Source of the DNA: Methanomicrobium antiquum
GTDB lineage: Archaea > Halobacteriota > Methanomicrobia > Methanomicrobiales > Methanomicrobiaceae
Assembly: GCF_029633915.1 (NCBI RefSeq)
Contig: NZ_CP091092.1
Location: forward strand, 1,860,001-1,924,000
DNA length: 64,000 nt
Direction: 5' to 3'
A program made the translations under genes and the position numbers. Within the stretch, counting starts at the first letter, position 1. Each line of letters opens with the position of its first letter. The notes under the pieces are model-generated. The model was not told the DNA's origin. It saw nothing but the letters and a program-made list of their open reading frames with translations, and searched no databases. Shown one piece after another: positions 24,742-34,866 of the stretch.

Positions 24742-26967
24742 TCAGATTTTATTCTGATTTCTCTCAAAAAAAGCCTTCACAAACCTTATTTCACTGACAG
24801 ATATCCTTCCGTCTGTCAGGCTTTTTATATCCTTTATCGATATATCTCCATAATTTTTAAGAGAAGAAAAGACAGCTTCCTGATTTTTTTCAGAGACCAA
24901 ATCATCCAAATCTATTTCTGCACCCTCTCTAATTTTTTCTTCAATGTGAACCGCAATAGTCTCTTCAGTAAGCTCCCTTTCTTTTGCAATCTGACTTATT
25001 GTCATTCCTTTTGCATACATCCGGTAGGTTGCATCACTGCTCTTTTCCCGAACTGAAGTTTTGCTTTCATTACCGGAAGATGCATAAAGGCCTGCATTTG
25101 ATTTTTCACTCTCAAACGATGATATTTCATCCAAAAAGAGCTTTCCAAATTCTCCTGCTTTGTGATCTCCGATTCCCTTTATGCTTAAAAGACCGGTCTT
25201 TGTTTTCGGCCGCTTAGATGCAAGTTCAGCTAAAGATGCAATTGATAAAACCATGTAAGGCGGAATTTTCTTCTCATCCGCAATTCTCTTTCTGACTGTT
25301 TTAAGCCTCTCATAGAGGAAATTGTCACAATCACGCATCCTGCCATCAGATAATTCCTGTGGGGAGGTTTTACTAACACTCTTTTTAGATCTTTTTTCTT
25401 TTGATTTTTTATCCTTAAAACGTATAAGTGTGACACGGACTTTTCCTGAAAGAACATCCATGCTTTTTTCATTTAATACAACTACAGGATAGCGGCTTCC
25501 CTCACGCGACAAAAAGCCGCCTCTCATTATCTCTTTAATGTAGGACTCCAGTTCATCCTTTGAAAATGTCTTTCCTGTGCCAAAATATGGTGATTTTTCA
25601 TGGCCCTTCTCTTTTATCTTTTTGCTCTTAGATCCTCTTAGAACATCAGCAATGTATCCTATTCCAAAGGAGACCTCAAGAGACTGAATACACCTGATTA
25701 TCTTTTTCGCAATATCTGTTCCGTCAAATGGCTCTGAAGGATTTAAACAGTTGTCGCATCTTCCGCAGGCAAATCCAGTTGTGTCCTCGCCGAAATAATC
25801 AAGAAACATCTTAACGCGACACTCTGTGCTCTCGCAAAAATCAGTTATAGCATCAAGCTTTTTAAGAGCTGAAGTCTTTTGCCTGCCGGCGTTCATCCGG
25901 TTGATAAAATATTCAACCTTTGCCCTGTCACCTCTGGAATAAAACAAAAGGCAGTCAGATAAAAGACCGTCACGTCCTGCTCTTCCCGTCTCCTGATAAT
26001 AATTTTCAGGACTGTCAGGAAGATCATAATGAATCACATACCTGACATCAGGCTTGTTTATTCCCATTCCGAATGCAACCGTTGCAACAATTACAGGCAC
26101 GTTGTCCTTTATGAATTTGTCCTGAGTTTTTTCACGGACCTGCTTGGAAAGCCCTGCATGATAGGGAAGTGCGTAGATTCCGGCAGAACCTAACTTTTTT
26201 GAGATATCCTCAACACCTTTTCTACTCTGACAGTAAATAATTCCGGAATCGTCAGAACGTCTTTTTTTGATATATGAAACAATCTGACCAAAAGCATCCT
26301 TTTTTGGAATAACAGTATATTTTAAATTTTTCCTGTAAAAACTACCAACATAAAATAGCGGATCTTTAAGATTTAGCTGTTTTATAATATCAGTTCTCAC
26401 AACCGGTGTTGCCGTTGCAGTCAGAGCAATTACAGGTATTTGTGGAAATTCTTTTTTTAGTGATGCAAGCCGCCTGTATTCAGGCCTGAATTCATGACCC
26501 CACTGTGAGATGCAGTGAGCCTCATCGACTGCCAGAAGTGAGATTCTGCAACGTTTCAGAGTTGATATAAAAGAAGGTGTAACAGCTCTTTCAGGCGATA
26601 CATAAACAATATCCAGACTGCCACTGACCATTGCACCAACAGTCTTTGTATAATCTGAATAATCCTGAGTACTGTTTAAAAATCCTGCGGAAACACCGGC
26701 TGTTACCAGTGAGTCAACCTGATCTTTCATAAGCGAAATAAGAGGTGATACAACGACTGCGATTCCGTCCATCAAAAGTGCCGGAAGCTGATAACATATT
26801 GATTTTCCACCTCCTGTTGCTATGACTGCCAGTACGTCACGCCCGTTTGTCACAGAATCAATTATCTCTTTTTGATAGGGATACAAAGAATTGTAGCCAA
26901 AATATTTTGAAAGCGCTGATTCAGCAGAAAGACTGCCTGCCGGTATTGTGTCTGAAACCTCATGCAT
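24742..26967 (-). CDS. recQ: RecQ family DNA helicase
   Basis: An ATP-dependent 3'-5' helicase for recombination and repair, 741 residues. Motif I (VIATGGGKSICYQLP), motif II (AVDEAHCISQWGHEFRPEY), LTATAT and the second RecA-domain motif (QETGRAGRDG) are intact. The RecQ zinc site is visible as CESTECRVKMFLDYF...CGRCDNC (about 370-405). A winged helix and an HRDC domain (about 545-625) follow. The C-terminus adds a helix-turn-helix (MYAKGMTISQIAKERELTEE). This layout resembles bacterial RecQ, as in many Methanomicrobia. It is a single minus-strand gene. Confidence 0.95.
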   Translation of the reverse strand: MHEVSDTIPAGSLSAESALSKYFGYNSLYPYQKEIIDSVTNGRDVLAVIATGGGKSICYQLPALLMDGIAVVVSPLISLMKDQVDSLVTAGVSAGFLNSTQDYSDYTKTVGAMVSGSLDIVYVSPERAVTPSFISTLKRCRISLLAVDEAHCISQWGHEFRPEYRRLASLKKEFPQIPVIALTATATPVVRTDIIKQLNLKDPLFYVGSFYRKNLKYTVIPKKDAFGQIVSYIKKRRSDDSGIIYCQSRKGVEDISKKLGSAGIYALPYHAGLSKQVREKTQDKFIKDNVPVIVATVAFGMGINKPDVRYVIHYDLPDSPENYYQETGRAGRDGLLSDCLLFYSRGDRAKVEYFINRMNAGRQKTSALKKLDAITDFCESTECRVKMFLDYFGEDTTGFACGRCDNCLNPSEPFDGTDIAKKIIRCIQSLEVSFGIGYIADVLRGSKSKKIKEKGHEKSPYFGTGKTFSKDELESYIKEIMRGGFLSREGSRYPVVVLNEKSMDVLSGKVRVTLIRFKDKKSKEKRSKKSVSKTSPQELSDGRMRDCDNFLYERLKTVRKRIADEKKIPPYMVLSIASLAELASKRPKTKTGLLSIKGIGDHKAGEFGKLFLDEISSFESEKSNAGLYASSGNESKTSVREKSSDATYRMYAKGMTISQIAKERELTEETIAVHIEEKIREGAEIDLDDLVSEKNQEAVFSSLKNYGDISIKDIKSLTDGRISVSEIRFVKAFFERNQNKI

Positions 26968-27095
26968 GGATAGTTGTATTGTAATGTTTGTATCTGATAA
27001 TGCAAAAAGAAAACTAAAAAGATGAGAAAAAAATTGAATTTTTATTTTATTTTTCTGTAATATTGTTTGAATTAATGTTTGAGTTAATGCTTGAA

Positions 27096-28997
27096 TTATT
27101 GTTTGTCAATCTTAAAACGGCTCATATTGTCCTTTAAAATGCCGGCCATCTCATTAACCTCATGAATTGCGCTTCCAATCTCCTCAACAGATGCACTGGT
27201 CTCCTGGGCAAGGGCTGCTAACTCCTCAACTTCTCTTAAATTCTCTCCGGTCTCTCTTGCACCGTCATCAGTCGCATTCACTACCACATTTGCAATCTGG
27301 GCCTGGTTTTCAATAGCCCGTGCAATCTCGCTCATATTTGATGTGACCTGCTGAGACTGCCCCACAATTTCATTTAATGCGGTAATTGTTGCATCAACGC
27401 TTCCAACAGCACTTAAGACACCTTCATTGGCAGACAGAATTGCATCTGCAGTATCACGGCTGTTCTTCTGAATTGATGTTATTACTTTTTCAATATGATC
27501 TGTTGCTTTTCTTGCATCGCCGGCAAGGTTTTTGACCTCTCCTGCAACGACTGCAAATCCGCGTCCATGCTCACCTGCACGTGCGGCCTCTATTGCGGCA
27601 TTTAAGGAGAGGAGATTAATCTGTCCGGTGATATCGTTAATCATCTTCACAATCTTGTTTATCTCTTTTATCTGCTCGTTTAGATCGTTTATTTCATCAA
27701 CGCTTCTTTTGGTTATACTCCTGACAGACTCCATTTTGTCGTTTGCATCATTTCCAAGCACCTGTGCATCGTTGCCCTTTGTGGTCATATCTTCAGCGTT
27801 TTTCAAAACATCCTGAGAAGTTGCGGCAATCTCTTCGTTTGATGCTGAAAGATCTGATATCTGCCTTTGAATATTTTCCATCTTTGAAAGAACCGATCTG
27901 CTCAGATCAGCGCATTTCTGGCTTGTCATTGCAACCTGCTCGGTTGCCTTGGCAACCTCATCTGAACCTTTGCTTGCCTCTGATGTTCCAACAGTTACAT
28001 TAACAACCGCTTTTTGAACCTCATCTATTACATAAACCAGTCTGTCACCAAGTTCGTTTATCGATTTTTTGAATTCAGCAAAATCCCCGCTTACTGGCAC
28101 TTCATCAGAAAATCGTGCAATGTAATCATTTTCTGCATAACAGCTGATGACTCTCATAGATTCATTTAAAGGTCCTGATATGATATCTAAAGTCTGGTTA
28201 AAGCCTTCCATTACTCCCCTGAAATGACCCTCATGCCTTTTTACATCAGTTCTTTCACGGAGATTTCCACTTATTGCGGCGTCTGACAAAAGTTCTGCAT
28301 CTGAAACCAGATTTTCAATTGCAGATTTTGCTTTTGAAAGACTGGACGAAATCTTAAAAATCAGCTCTCTGGCATCTTTGGTATTTTCATCTGCATCAGA
28401 GACAGACAAATCAAGTTCAAGATTGCCTTTGGAGATTTTTTCTATATTATCTGAAATTTTGTCAATCTCATGATTCAGATAACTGTTAAGAGCGTTTTCA
28501 GCAGTTAAATCCTGATAAATATAATAATTGATATCTATTTCGCCCGAATCGTTTAAAATCGGAGTCTGGAAAAGTCTCAGATATGTCTTTGTATTGTCCG
28601 GCCATGATATTTCCATGTCAGTCTGTGCATTCTTCCTTGTGTTGTAGGAAGCATAGAAATCATCTCCACCGGTAATTTTTATATCGAAGTCATAGAGTTT
28701 TTTATTCATCAGCTCTTCATAGCTTCCACGCCAGGCGCGTTCATATTCTTTGTTTAAATCAATTCTTTTCTTATCAGGACCCAATACAGCTATTGCCTGC
28801 GGATTGAATTTCACAAAAGAGAACATGCGTTTTTTAAAGACTTCACTATCATCTGCATGCTCAAGCTTTTCAATTACTGTATTTACAGTCTGTGCAAGAT
28901 TTTTCAATTCAGGACCTGCATCTCTTTCATCAACCCTGACAGAAGTATCTCCCTCAAGAGCCCTTTTAAGAACCCTGTTTATTTTCTCAATGCTCAT
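27096..28997 (-). CDS. Soluble methyl-accepting chemotaxis protein with PAS domain
   Basis: A cytoplasmic chemoreceptor of 633 residues without membrane helices. Order: a short HAMP-like N-terminus (EGDTSVRV), a PAS domain (about 50-170), HAMP-like helices (about 175-330), then a long coiled-coil signalling domain whose hairpin tip contains [21 protein letters not shown], the region that binds CheA and CheW. Glu/Gln pairs flanking the hairpin are candidate methylation sites. No che genes lie next to it in this window. The gene upstream on the other strand is separated by a repeat-containing gap. Confidence 0.93.
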   Translation of the reverse strand: MSIEKINRVLKRALEGDTSVRVDERDAGPELKNLAQTVNTVIEKLEHADDSEVFKKRMFSFVKFNPQAIAVLGPDKKRIDLNKEYERAWRGSYEELMNKKLYDFDIKITGGDDFYASYNTRKNAQTDMEISWPDNTKTYLRLFQTPILNDSGEIDINYYIYQDLTAENALNSYLNHEIDKISDNIEKISKGNLELDLSVSDADENTKDARELIFKISSSLSKAKSAIENLVSDAELLSDAAISGNLRERTDVKRHEGHFRGVMEGFNQTLDIISGPLNESMRVISCYAENDYIARFSDEVPVSGDFAEFKKSINELGDRLVYVIDEVQKAVVNVTVGTSEASKGSDEVAKATEQVAMTSQKCADLSRSVLSKMENIQRQISDLSASNEEIAATSQDVLKNAEDMTTKGNDAQVLGNDANDKMESVRSITKRSVDEINDLNEQIKEINKIVKMINDITGQINLLSLNAAIEAARAGEHGRGFAVVAGEVKNLAGDARKATDHIEKVITSIQKNSRDTADAILSANEGVLSAVGSVDATITALNEIVGQSQQVTSNMSEIARAIENQAQIANVVVNATDDGARETGENLREVEELAALAQETSASVEEIGSAIHEVNEMAGILKDNMSRFKIDKQ

Positions 28998-29126
28998 TTA
29001 TTCTCATCTCAACAAATTTGATAAAATATTTTGACATTGTTCTTTAACGCTATTAGTTTAACAGACAATAATAATATTTTATTCTTAACAAAAGTTTTCT
29101 ATTTGGTACTGAATTTTTTTATTCAC

Positions 29127-29188
29127 CATGAAAACCAAATCTGATTTTCATGAAACACTGCATGAAAAATTAGTTTCATGAATGTTTT
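29127..29188 (-). repeat. Hairpin repeat, variant with catgaaaatcag arms
   Basis: Read on the minus strand: aaaaacattcatgaaactaa, ttttcatgcagtg, then catgaaaatcagat paired with ggttttcatgg. Hairpin 1 is altered and hairpin 2 uses a different inner sequence. A near-identical copy is the right half of the element at 63581-63706. Confidence 0.8.
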
Positions 29189-29227
29189 TTGGAATTTTTT
29201 CAGGCAGAATAATTACAATCCAAAAAA

Positions 29228-29319
29228 ATTCAAATGATAAATTATTCAATAAACAAGCTATTCTAATAAAAAATTATTCAAATGATAAATTATTCAATAA
29301 ACAAACTATTCTAATAAAA
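29228..29319. repeat. 48-bp tandem duplication, two copies
   Basis: The unit beginning attcaaatgataaattatt is present at 29228-29275 and again from 29276, with a single difference (caagc versus caaac). The second copy ends about four bases short. It looks like a recent slippage or recombination event in the gap before a TPR gene. Confidence 0.9.
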
Positions 29320-29592
29320 GATCAGTTAAATAAATTTTTATAAATTGTGAAAAAATGCTTATTTTATCAGTATAATCCTTTTGTTTTTCAATAATATGCA
29401 CAATTACAATATTTAAGAATATAATTATATAGACATCGACTCATATAAAAATGGATTTAAATATCTGAATGATTTTCTAACATCAATAGCAGGATTGCAG
29501 ATGCAAACAGATGATTATATCAATCGCAACACAAATAGTAAATTATTGTCTGATGGTAAATTATTGTCTGCGATATTTCAGAAAGGGAATTT

Positions 29593-29988
29593 ATGCATTT
29601 GGAGATTAACATGAAAGTGAGTGTCAGTTACTGGTTTAACAAGGGATTGTCCCTTAGTGAATCCAACATGCATGAAAAAGCTTTGTATTGCTTTGACAAA
29701 GCACTTTTACTGGATGAAAATGAGCCTGTAATATGGTTTAAAAAAGGTATTGCACTTTTTCATGTAAAAAGAACAGAAGATGCGATTTCAAGCTTTGAAA
29801 AAACATTAGAATTAAACCCTGAAAATGCGGCGGCGTTTAACAACATGGGCGTTGCTCTTTCTGTCTTAAACAGATTTGATGAGGCAAAAGAATGTTTTAA
29901 AAAAGCTCTTGAATTAAAGCCCGGAAAACCAGAGGTTTGCGTCAACCAAAACATTTCAAATGAGATGAACAATAAAAGAAATTTATGA
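29593..29988 (+). CDS. Small TPR protein, 131 aa
   Basis: Three tetratricopeptide repeats make up almost the whole product (about residues 12-45, 46-79 and 80-113), recognisable by patterns such as WFNKGLSL, ALYCFDKALLLDENEP and AFNNMGVALSVLNRFDEAKE. TPRs form superhelical protein-binding surfaces; the partner is unknown. Two starts are possible: ATG 29593, and ATG 29611, which has a better site (ggagatt). The later one gives MKVSVSYWFNKG. The stop is 15 bases before the next gene, which encodes a coiled-coil protein, so the pair is probably an operon. Confidence 0.75.
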   Translation: MHLEINMKVSVSYWFNKGLSLSESNMHEKALYCFDKALLLDENEPVIWFKKGIALFHVKRTEDAISSFEKTLELNPENAAAFNNMGVALSVLNRFDEAKECFKKALELKPGKPEVCVNQNISNEMNNKRNL

Positions 29989-30003
29989 AGGCGGTAATGT
30001 AAA

Positions 30004-30549
30004 ATGAGGATTATTATCAATGTTGAAGATGAACTCGGCGCAAAAATTGAGAATGCCGCAGATACGCTCAATATAAAAAAAGGTGAATGGATTAAAGATA
30101 TAATCGCCGGTTATTTTGAGAATACCTCTTTGGAAAACGATTCTTATGACTCAAAGTCTTCTTCGGAAGACTGGATGAATACTATTGAAGTTTTAGAAAA
30201 TGAAATAAACAATCTTAAAGAAGAAGTTGAAACTCAAAAGGAACTTAAAAATACATACAGCAAATTAATCTCAGAAAAGGATCAAAGAATCGATGATTTA
30301 AAGGAGAGTATTTCAAGAATTGAAGCAATAAGCATCACAACAACAGATCAGATTGCATCATCAAAAGATGAAAGGATAAATGATCTGACACATATGATTG
30401 ATCATCTTCAGGCTCAGGCCGCGGCTCACAGTGCTGCACTTCAGTCTGCAATAAAACCGGCGGCTCTTGAAAGCAAAAACAGCAGATCAGACGCAGATGA
30501 TTATGAATCTGAAATGATAGAAAAGCCAAAATGGATGTTTTGGAAATAA
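30004..30549 (+). CDS. Coiled-coil protein with possible ribbon-helix-helix N-terminus, 181 aa
   Basis: The first 40 residues (MRIIINVEDELGAKIENAAD, then LNIKKGEWIKDIIAGYF) have a strand and two helices, as in MetJ/Arc-type DNA-binding domains. A long heptad coiled coil follows (about 58-140), with repeated phrases RIDDLKESI and RINDLTHMI. The protein ends in the aromatic/basic tail KPKWMFWK, seen in various membrane- or phage-associated coiled-coil proteins. No exact family is recognised. An operon with the TPR gene 15 bases upstream is likely. Function may be regulatory or structural; neither is shown. Confidence 0.65.
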   Translation: MRIIINVEDELGAKIENAADTLNIKKGEWIKDIIAGYFENTSLENDSYDSKSSSEDWMNTIEVLENEINNLKEEVETQKELKNTYSKLISEKDQRIDDLKESISRIEAISITTTDQIASSKDERINDLTHMIDHLQAQAAAHSAALQSAIKPAALESKNSRSDADDYESEMIEKPKWMFWK

Positions 30550-30814
30550 AGGAAGACGAAGATAAAAAATTAATTTATTGACTTGAATTATTGTCTTTAA
30601 AAATCCTCAAAACACAGATACAGATAATAATTGAACAGTTGAAAATCAGCTGTACATAATAAAAAACTTACAGGATAATATTATTTTCATTATTACCCTG
30701 CTTTTTTTGTTTATTCTCTTTTGTTTGATTTTTTGTCCTTGTTTGATCTTTCGTTTTTTAATACTTCTCAGTTGCCTGATTTCCGGCAACCAAAAAACTC
30801 AGATAAACATAAAA

Positions 30815-33800
30815 TCAGGCAATAATTGAGTTCAATGCTTTCTTTCTTGCCTTTAATGCACCCTCATGCTCCGGTTCAAGCGCAAGAGTCTTTTCAAAGC
30901 ATTCAAGAGCTTTCTCATATACACCGGTTTGACCATATAAAACACCAAGAGTGAACAAACACTCGGCATTTTCAGAATCCAAAGAAAAAGACTTTTCAAA
31001 GCATTTCTTCGCGGCATCATAATATCCCTTCTTTATGAAAACAAGACCCTTTGAGAAGAGATATTCAGGATCATTTAACTGTTTGGACGTTGGTTTGTCA
31101 GTCTCATTTATAGTATATAAAATTTTTTCCCGATTTGATGCTGATTCATCAAATGCAACATTCCCCATATCAGATTCGTCTGTGTAATCATCCGGGTAAT
31201 CATCTTTCACCCTTATTTCACTATTATTCAGACTGCTCTTAGCCTTTTCAGGCAGACCGAATCTTTTAAAGGATTCACGCGGAATTTTGGAAGTTTCCTT
31301 TCTTTCCAAGAAGTAAGTTGCATCAATTCCGTTTTTAGCCCATACATTTCCATATTCAGGGTCAATATCTATTGTATTCATATAACAGGACAGTGCCTGC
31401 TTATGCATCCCGAGTTTTATGAATGCAAGGCCTGTATTTAAAAGACTCTCAGGATCATCGGGCTTTAGTTTTGAAACAGTTTTAAAGGTTGAAACTGCCT
31501 TTTCATACTGACCTGCCGCATAATGAGCCATTCCTTTTGATGTCAGAAGGCCTGCATCCTCCGGTATCATCTCAATCAGCATTTCATAATATCCAATAGT
31601 CTCAGAATACCTCTCCATATCAGACAGGAGTGTTATAAGAGAGAGGATATTTCCAGAATTATGCGGGTCAATCCTGACTGCAGTCTGATACAAAACAACT
31701 GCTTCTTCAAAATGTTCTAATTTTTCCAAAACAGTGCCTTTTCCTGCAATAAGCCCTGCATCATCTGGTGATTTTACAATTAGCAGATCATATAGTGGCA
31801 ATGACTCCTTATACCTGCCAAGATTTATCAGACAGCGTACTTTTCCGGTCAACCCTTCATCCAGGCCTTTTTCGACCTCCAAAGCCATATTATATGAAGA
31901 CAGGGCTTTTTCATACTGACCTGTGGATTCATAAATTTCTCCTAATGAAAGCAGAGCCTCGATATTTTTTGAATCCCTTTTTACAATGCTTTCATAGTCA
32001 ATTTTCGCATCATCAAATCTTTTTGTCAGCTTTTCACATCTGGCTTTTCCTGCCAGTGCTCTTATGTCTTCAGGATTGTATGTCAAAGCCAGATCATAAT
32101 TTTTCAGGGCTTCCTCATAAAGCTCTGATTTTAACTGAATTGCACCAATTTCACAATAAATTATGTAGTCATCAACACCGGATGAGAGAATATCCTGATA
32201 ATCTGAAAGAGCCTCATCATATCTTTCAAGCACTGCAAGCACACGTGCCCTTTCATGCTTTGCGTCTATATCATCCGGTGCCAGTGCAATTGCAACTTCA
32301 AATGAATGAAGAGCTTCATCATATTGACCAACAACTCTCTGGACAAGGCCCCGTGAGTACCAAAGTCCTGCATTTTCCGGATTTTGATTGACGAGCCTTT
32401 CATAACAGACCAGGGCATCAGAATGACGGTTAAGCTTTACCAAAAGCAGTGCCTTTCTAACCCAGGCCTGTGTGAAATCTTCATTGAATAAGAGTGTTTT
32501 ATCATAATCTGTAACGGCTTCTTCGATGTTTAATAAAGTCTCATTCAAAAGAGCTTTTTCATACCACAAGGTGTAATCTGACGGTTTTAGCTCAATCAGC
32601 TTTTGAATTGTATCCTTTGCATCTTTAAATCTTTCAGATTCTTTAAGAAGAGAAAACACTTCCAGGAGTGCTTTTGTGTCATCCGGCGATTCAGACAGGA
32701 TCTTTTCATAAGCAATAAGAGCTTCGTTTGAATTGGCCAGAGCCGCCTGTGAACGGGCATATTTTGCAAGATAATCAGACTCCAAAGTCTCAATTCCACC
32801 TGCCTTTAAGAAATCAGCAACAGCTTCATTATATTTTTTTATGTCGGCAAACACTGAGGCACGACTTAATAAAGCCACGATACAGTGGGGATTTATGTCA
32901 AGGACTTTTTGATATGCCTCTAGTGCACCTTCATAATTATTTTCAGACTTTAATTCATCTGCTTTTTCAAGCCAGTATGATTCACTGAATTCTTCCTCTG
33001 TCTCCGGCATAGAGTCTGAATTCTCAAGTTCTGTTAAACCTGAAAACTCCAAATCTGATTCTTCAGAGGGCAATTCAGAATATTCAGATAAATCTGAGAA
33101 TTCAGACGATAATTCATCATCAAAGGAAGATAATTCACTCTCTAAAGAATCGTCAAGCTCACTTAAGTCAGGAGTAAAGTCAGGAGTAATTACACCTTCA
33201 TCAATAACTACTTCTTCAGCATCAGGTGATAATTCTAAAGCTAATTCATCATCACTGGAGGATAGTTCATCACCAAAGGGAGATAATTCACTCTCTAAAG
33301 AATCATCAAGCTCACTTAAGTCAGGAGTAAAGTCAGGAGTAATTACACCTTCATCAATAACTACTTCTTCAGCATCAGGTGATAATTCTGAAGCTAATTC
33401 ATCATCACTGGAGGATAATTCATCACCAAAGGGAGATAATTCACTCTCTAAAGAATCATCAAGCTCACTTAAGTCAGGAGTGAAGTCCGGAGTAATTACA
33501 CCTTCATCAATAACTACTTCTTCAGCATCAGGTGATAATTCTGAAGCTAATTCATCATCACTGGAGGATAATTCATCACCAAAGGGAGATAATTCACTCT
33601 CTAAAGAATCGTCAAGCTCACTTAAGTCAGGAGTGAAATCCGGAGTAATTACACCTTCATCAATAACTACTTCTTCAGCATCAGGTGATAATTCTGAAGC
33701 TAATTCATCATCACTGGAGGATAATTCATCACCAAAGGGAGATAATTCACTCTCTAAAGAATCATCAAGTTCGCTTAAGTCAGGAACAGGGCCTTCGGAG

Positions 33801-34369
33801 GCTTCAATTGGTTCCTGCTCCAGGCTCAGATAATCATAATCCGGGTCATCATCAGGATTTTCTAAATTCTCCTCTGAAAAGCCGCTCTCAGAAAATGATT
33901 CCTTTGAAGATTCATTTATAATAGATTCATCTACAATAGAACCGTCTGAAAATTCTTCTGAAAAGTTCCCACTTTCCAAAGATTTTTCTTCATCACTGCT
34001 GAAACTCATTCTGATTTCATCATCAACAGGATAATATTCTAAAGATTTATCATCTTCTACTGTTTCCTCAGAAAAAGAACATATTATATCTTTGGACGAA
34101 TCTGAAAAATCACCATCAATGCTTTTTGCCCAGGAAAGCATCTCATCGATCTCATTTAGGACAACATGAATTAATGCAGGATCTTCAGGAACCCTTACAT
34201 CAACAGAATTTTCGCCTGCGTCAACATAAAGGGCTTTATATTTTCCAAAAAGGCCGGACAAATCACTTTTTTCTGCAGAGTTGAAAGATATTGTATACTC
34301 GGATGGAATAAGAAAGCCCTCTTCTCCTTCGTAATATTGTTTTATTGTAATCTCTGCCATTTTAATCAT
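30815..34369 (-). CDS. Giant acidic TPR protein, 1184 aa
   Basis: Starts with a conserved-looking domain of about 95 residues (ITIKQYYEGEEGFLIPSEY...). A long acidic, serine-rich region follows. It includes four copies of a 51-residue repeat (about residues 196-400; key phrases DLSELDDSLESELSPFGDEL and EEVVIDEGVITPDFTP) and a broken fifth. From about residue 460 to 1030, sixteen or so TPR repeats follow (for example YEGALEAYQKVLDINPHC). A charged linker and two more TPRs close the protein. No signal peptide or membrane helix is evident, so it should be a cytoplasmic scaffold. Shorter TPR and coiled-coil genes lie downstream on the opposite strand. Confidence 0.85.
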   Translation of the reverse strand: MIKMAEITIKQYYEGEEGFLIPSEYTISFNSAEKSDLSGLFGKYKALYVDAGENSVDVRVPEDPALIHVVLNEIDEMLSWAKSIDGDFSDSSKDIICSFSEETVEDDKSLEYYPVDDEIRMSFSSDEEKSLESGNFSEEFSDGSIVDESIINESSKESFSESGFSEENLENPDDDPDYDYLSLEQEPIEASEGPVPDLSELDDSLESELSPFGDELSSSDDELASELSPDAEEVVIDEGVITPDFTPDLSELDDSLESELSPFGDELSSSDDELASELSPDAEEVVIDEGVITPDFTPDLSELDDSLESELSPFGDELSSSDDELASELSPDAEEVVIDEGVITPDFTPDLSELDDSLESELSPFGDELSSSDDELALELSPDAEEVVIDEGVITPDFTPDLSELDDSLESELSSFDDELSSEFSDLSEYSELPSEESDLEFSGLTELENSDSMPETEEEFSESYWLEKADELKSENNYEGALEAYQKVLDINPHCIVALLSRASVFADIKKYNEAVADFLKAGGIETLESDYLAKYARSQAALANSNEALIAYEKILSESPDDTKALLEVFSLLKESERFKDAKDTIQKLIELKPSDYTLWYEKALLNETLLNIEEAVTDYDKTLLFNEDFTQAWVRKALLLVKLNRHSDALVCYERLVNQNPENAGLWYSRGLVQRVVGQYDEALHSFEVAIALAPDDIDAKHERARVLAVLERYDEALSDYQDILSSGVDDYIIYCEIGAIQLKSELYEEALKNYDLALTYNPEDIRALAGKARCEKLTKRFDDAKIDYESIVKRDSKNIEALLSLGEIYESTGQYEKALSSYNMALEVEKGLDEGLTGKVRCLINLGRYKESLPLYDLLIVKSPDDAGLIAGKGTVLEKLEHFEEAVVLYQTAVRIDPHNSGNILSLITLLSDMERYSETIGYYEMLIEMIPEDAGLLTSKGMAHYAAGQYEKAVSTFKTVSKLKPDDPESLLNTGLAFIKLGMHKQALSCYMNTIDIDPEYGNVWAKNGIDATYFLERKETSKIPRESFKRFGLPEKAKSSLNNSEIRVKDDYPDDYTDESDMGNVAFDESASNREKILYTINETDKPTSKQLNDPEYLFSKGLVFIKKGYYDAAKKCFEKSFSLDSENAECLFTLGVLYGQTGVYEKALECFEKTLALEPEHEGALKARKKALNSIIA
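33120..33785 (-). repeat. 153-bp in-frame tandem repeat inside the giant TPR gene
   Basis: The phrase tctctaaagaatc recurs at 33140, 33293, 33446, 33599 and 33752, a period of 153 bases (51 codons). Four full units and a truncated fifth are nearly identical at DNA level (a few single-base changes), which points to recent expansion. The encoded region is acidic and probably disordered. Confidence 0.95.
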
Positions 34370-34866
34370 CAGAATTGGATAAAACCTTGTTAATGTTGCA
34401 AATTAGATTGTATATATATTTTTACACTCATTTACACTTATTGAAGAATCTTTCTTAGTTTAATAACAAGATGATTCATTCTTGACACATATATTATTTT
34501 TAAAAAAAATATTTCCAAATTGTTATTATCACTACAATATCAAAGGTTTGATTCTTACAATAAATCACATTGTGATTACATAAAACAGTGCATGAAAAAT
34601 TTCACAACTGTTTTTTTTTAACTTATTTGCCTATTTTGTTTCTTTTGTTTATTTTGTTTCTTTGTTCCTTTTGTTTATTTTATTTCTTTGTTTCTTTTGT
34701 TTATTTTGTTTCTTTGTTCCTTTTGTTTCTTTGTTCCTTTTGTTTATTTTGTTTCTTTGTTCCTTTTGTTTATTTTATTTCTTTGTTTCTTTGTTTCTTT
34801 GTTTCTTTGTTTCTTTGTTTCTTTTGTTTCATGGTCTAAATTAATCAAAATAATTCAATGAAATAA
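34370..34866. other. Gap with long pyrimidine-rich microsatellite
   Basis: From about 34625 to 34830 the plus strand is almost entirely T with G or C interruptions, in variants of tttgtttattttgtttctttgttcc that repeat about six times. On the minus strand this is an A-rich tract. A short worn repeat copy lies at 34563-34602. No gene is seen; a frame through the tract is an artefact of the low-complexity DNA. Confidence 0.75.
34563..34602 (-). repeat. Degenerate hairpin repeat copy
   Basis: Contains aatcac-att-gtgatt followed by acataaaacagtgcatgaaaaattt, matching hairpin 2 and part of hairpin 1 of the family in reverse orientation. It is shorter and more worn than most copies. Confidence 0.5.

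Larger units (their letters stand above)
28998..29592. other. Divergent gap with hairpin repeat and 48-bp tandem duplication
   Basis: Contains the repeat copy at 29127-29188 and a tandem duplication at 29228-29319. The rest is strongly AT-rich. No coding frame is supported. Confidence 0.6.

Noticed and set aside
31768-32391. 207-codon frame opposite the TPR repeats
   Set aside because: The sequence is His/Leu/Pro-rich with no family pattern, and the minus-strand TPR frame is clearly coding.
33120-33785. Possible CRISPR array
   Set aside because: The unit is 153 bases with no short spacers, and it is in frame within a coding gene. No other spaced direct repeats fit a CRISPR array in this window.
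33480-33833. Plus-strand frame of 117 codons opposite the giant TPR gene
   Set aside because: It is an antisense reading of the 153-base repeat (serine-rich, periodic). The minus-strand gene explains the region.
34588-34839. Plus-strand frame of 83 codons rich in Phe, Leu and Cys
   Set aside because: It is the translation of a T-rich microsatellite, has no ribosome binding site, and the composition is that of low-complexity DNA.
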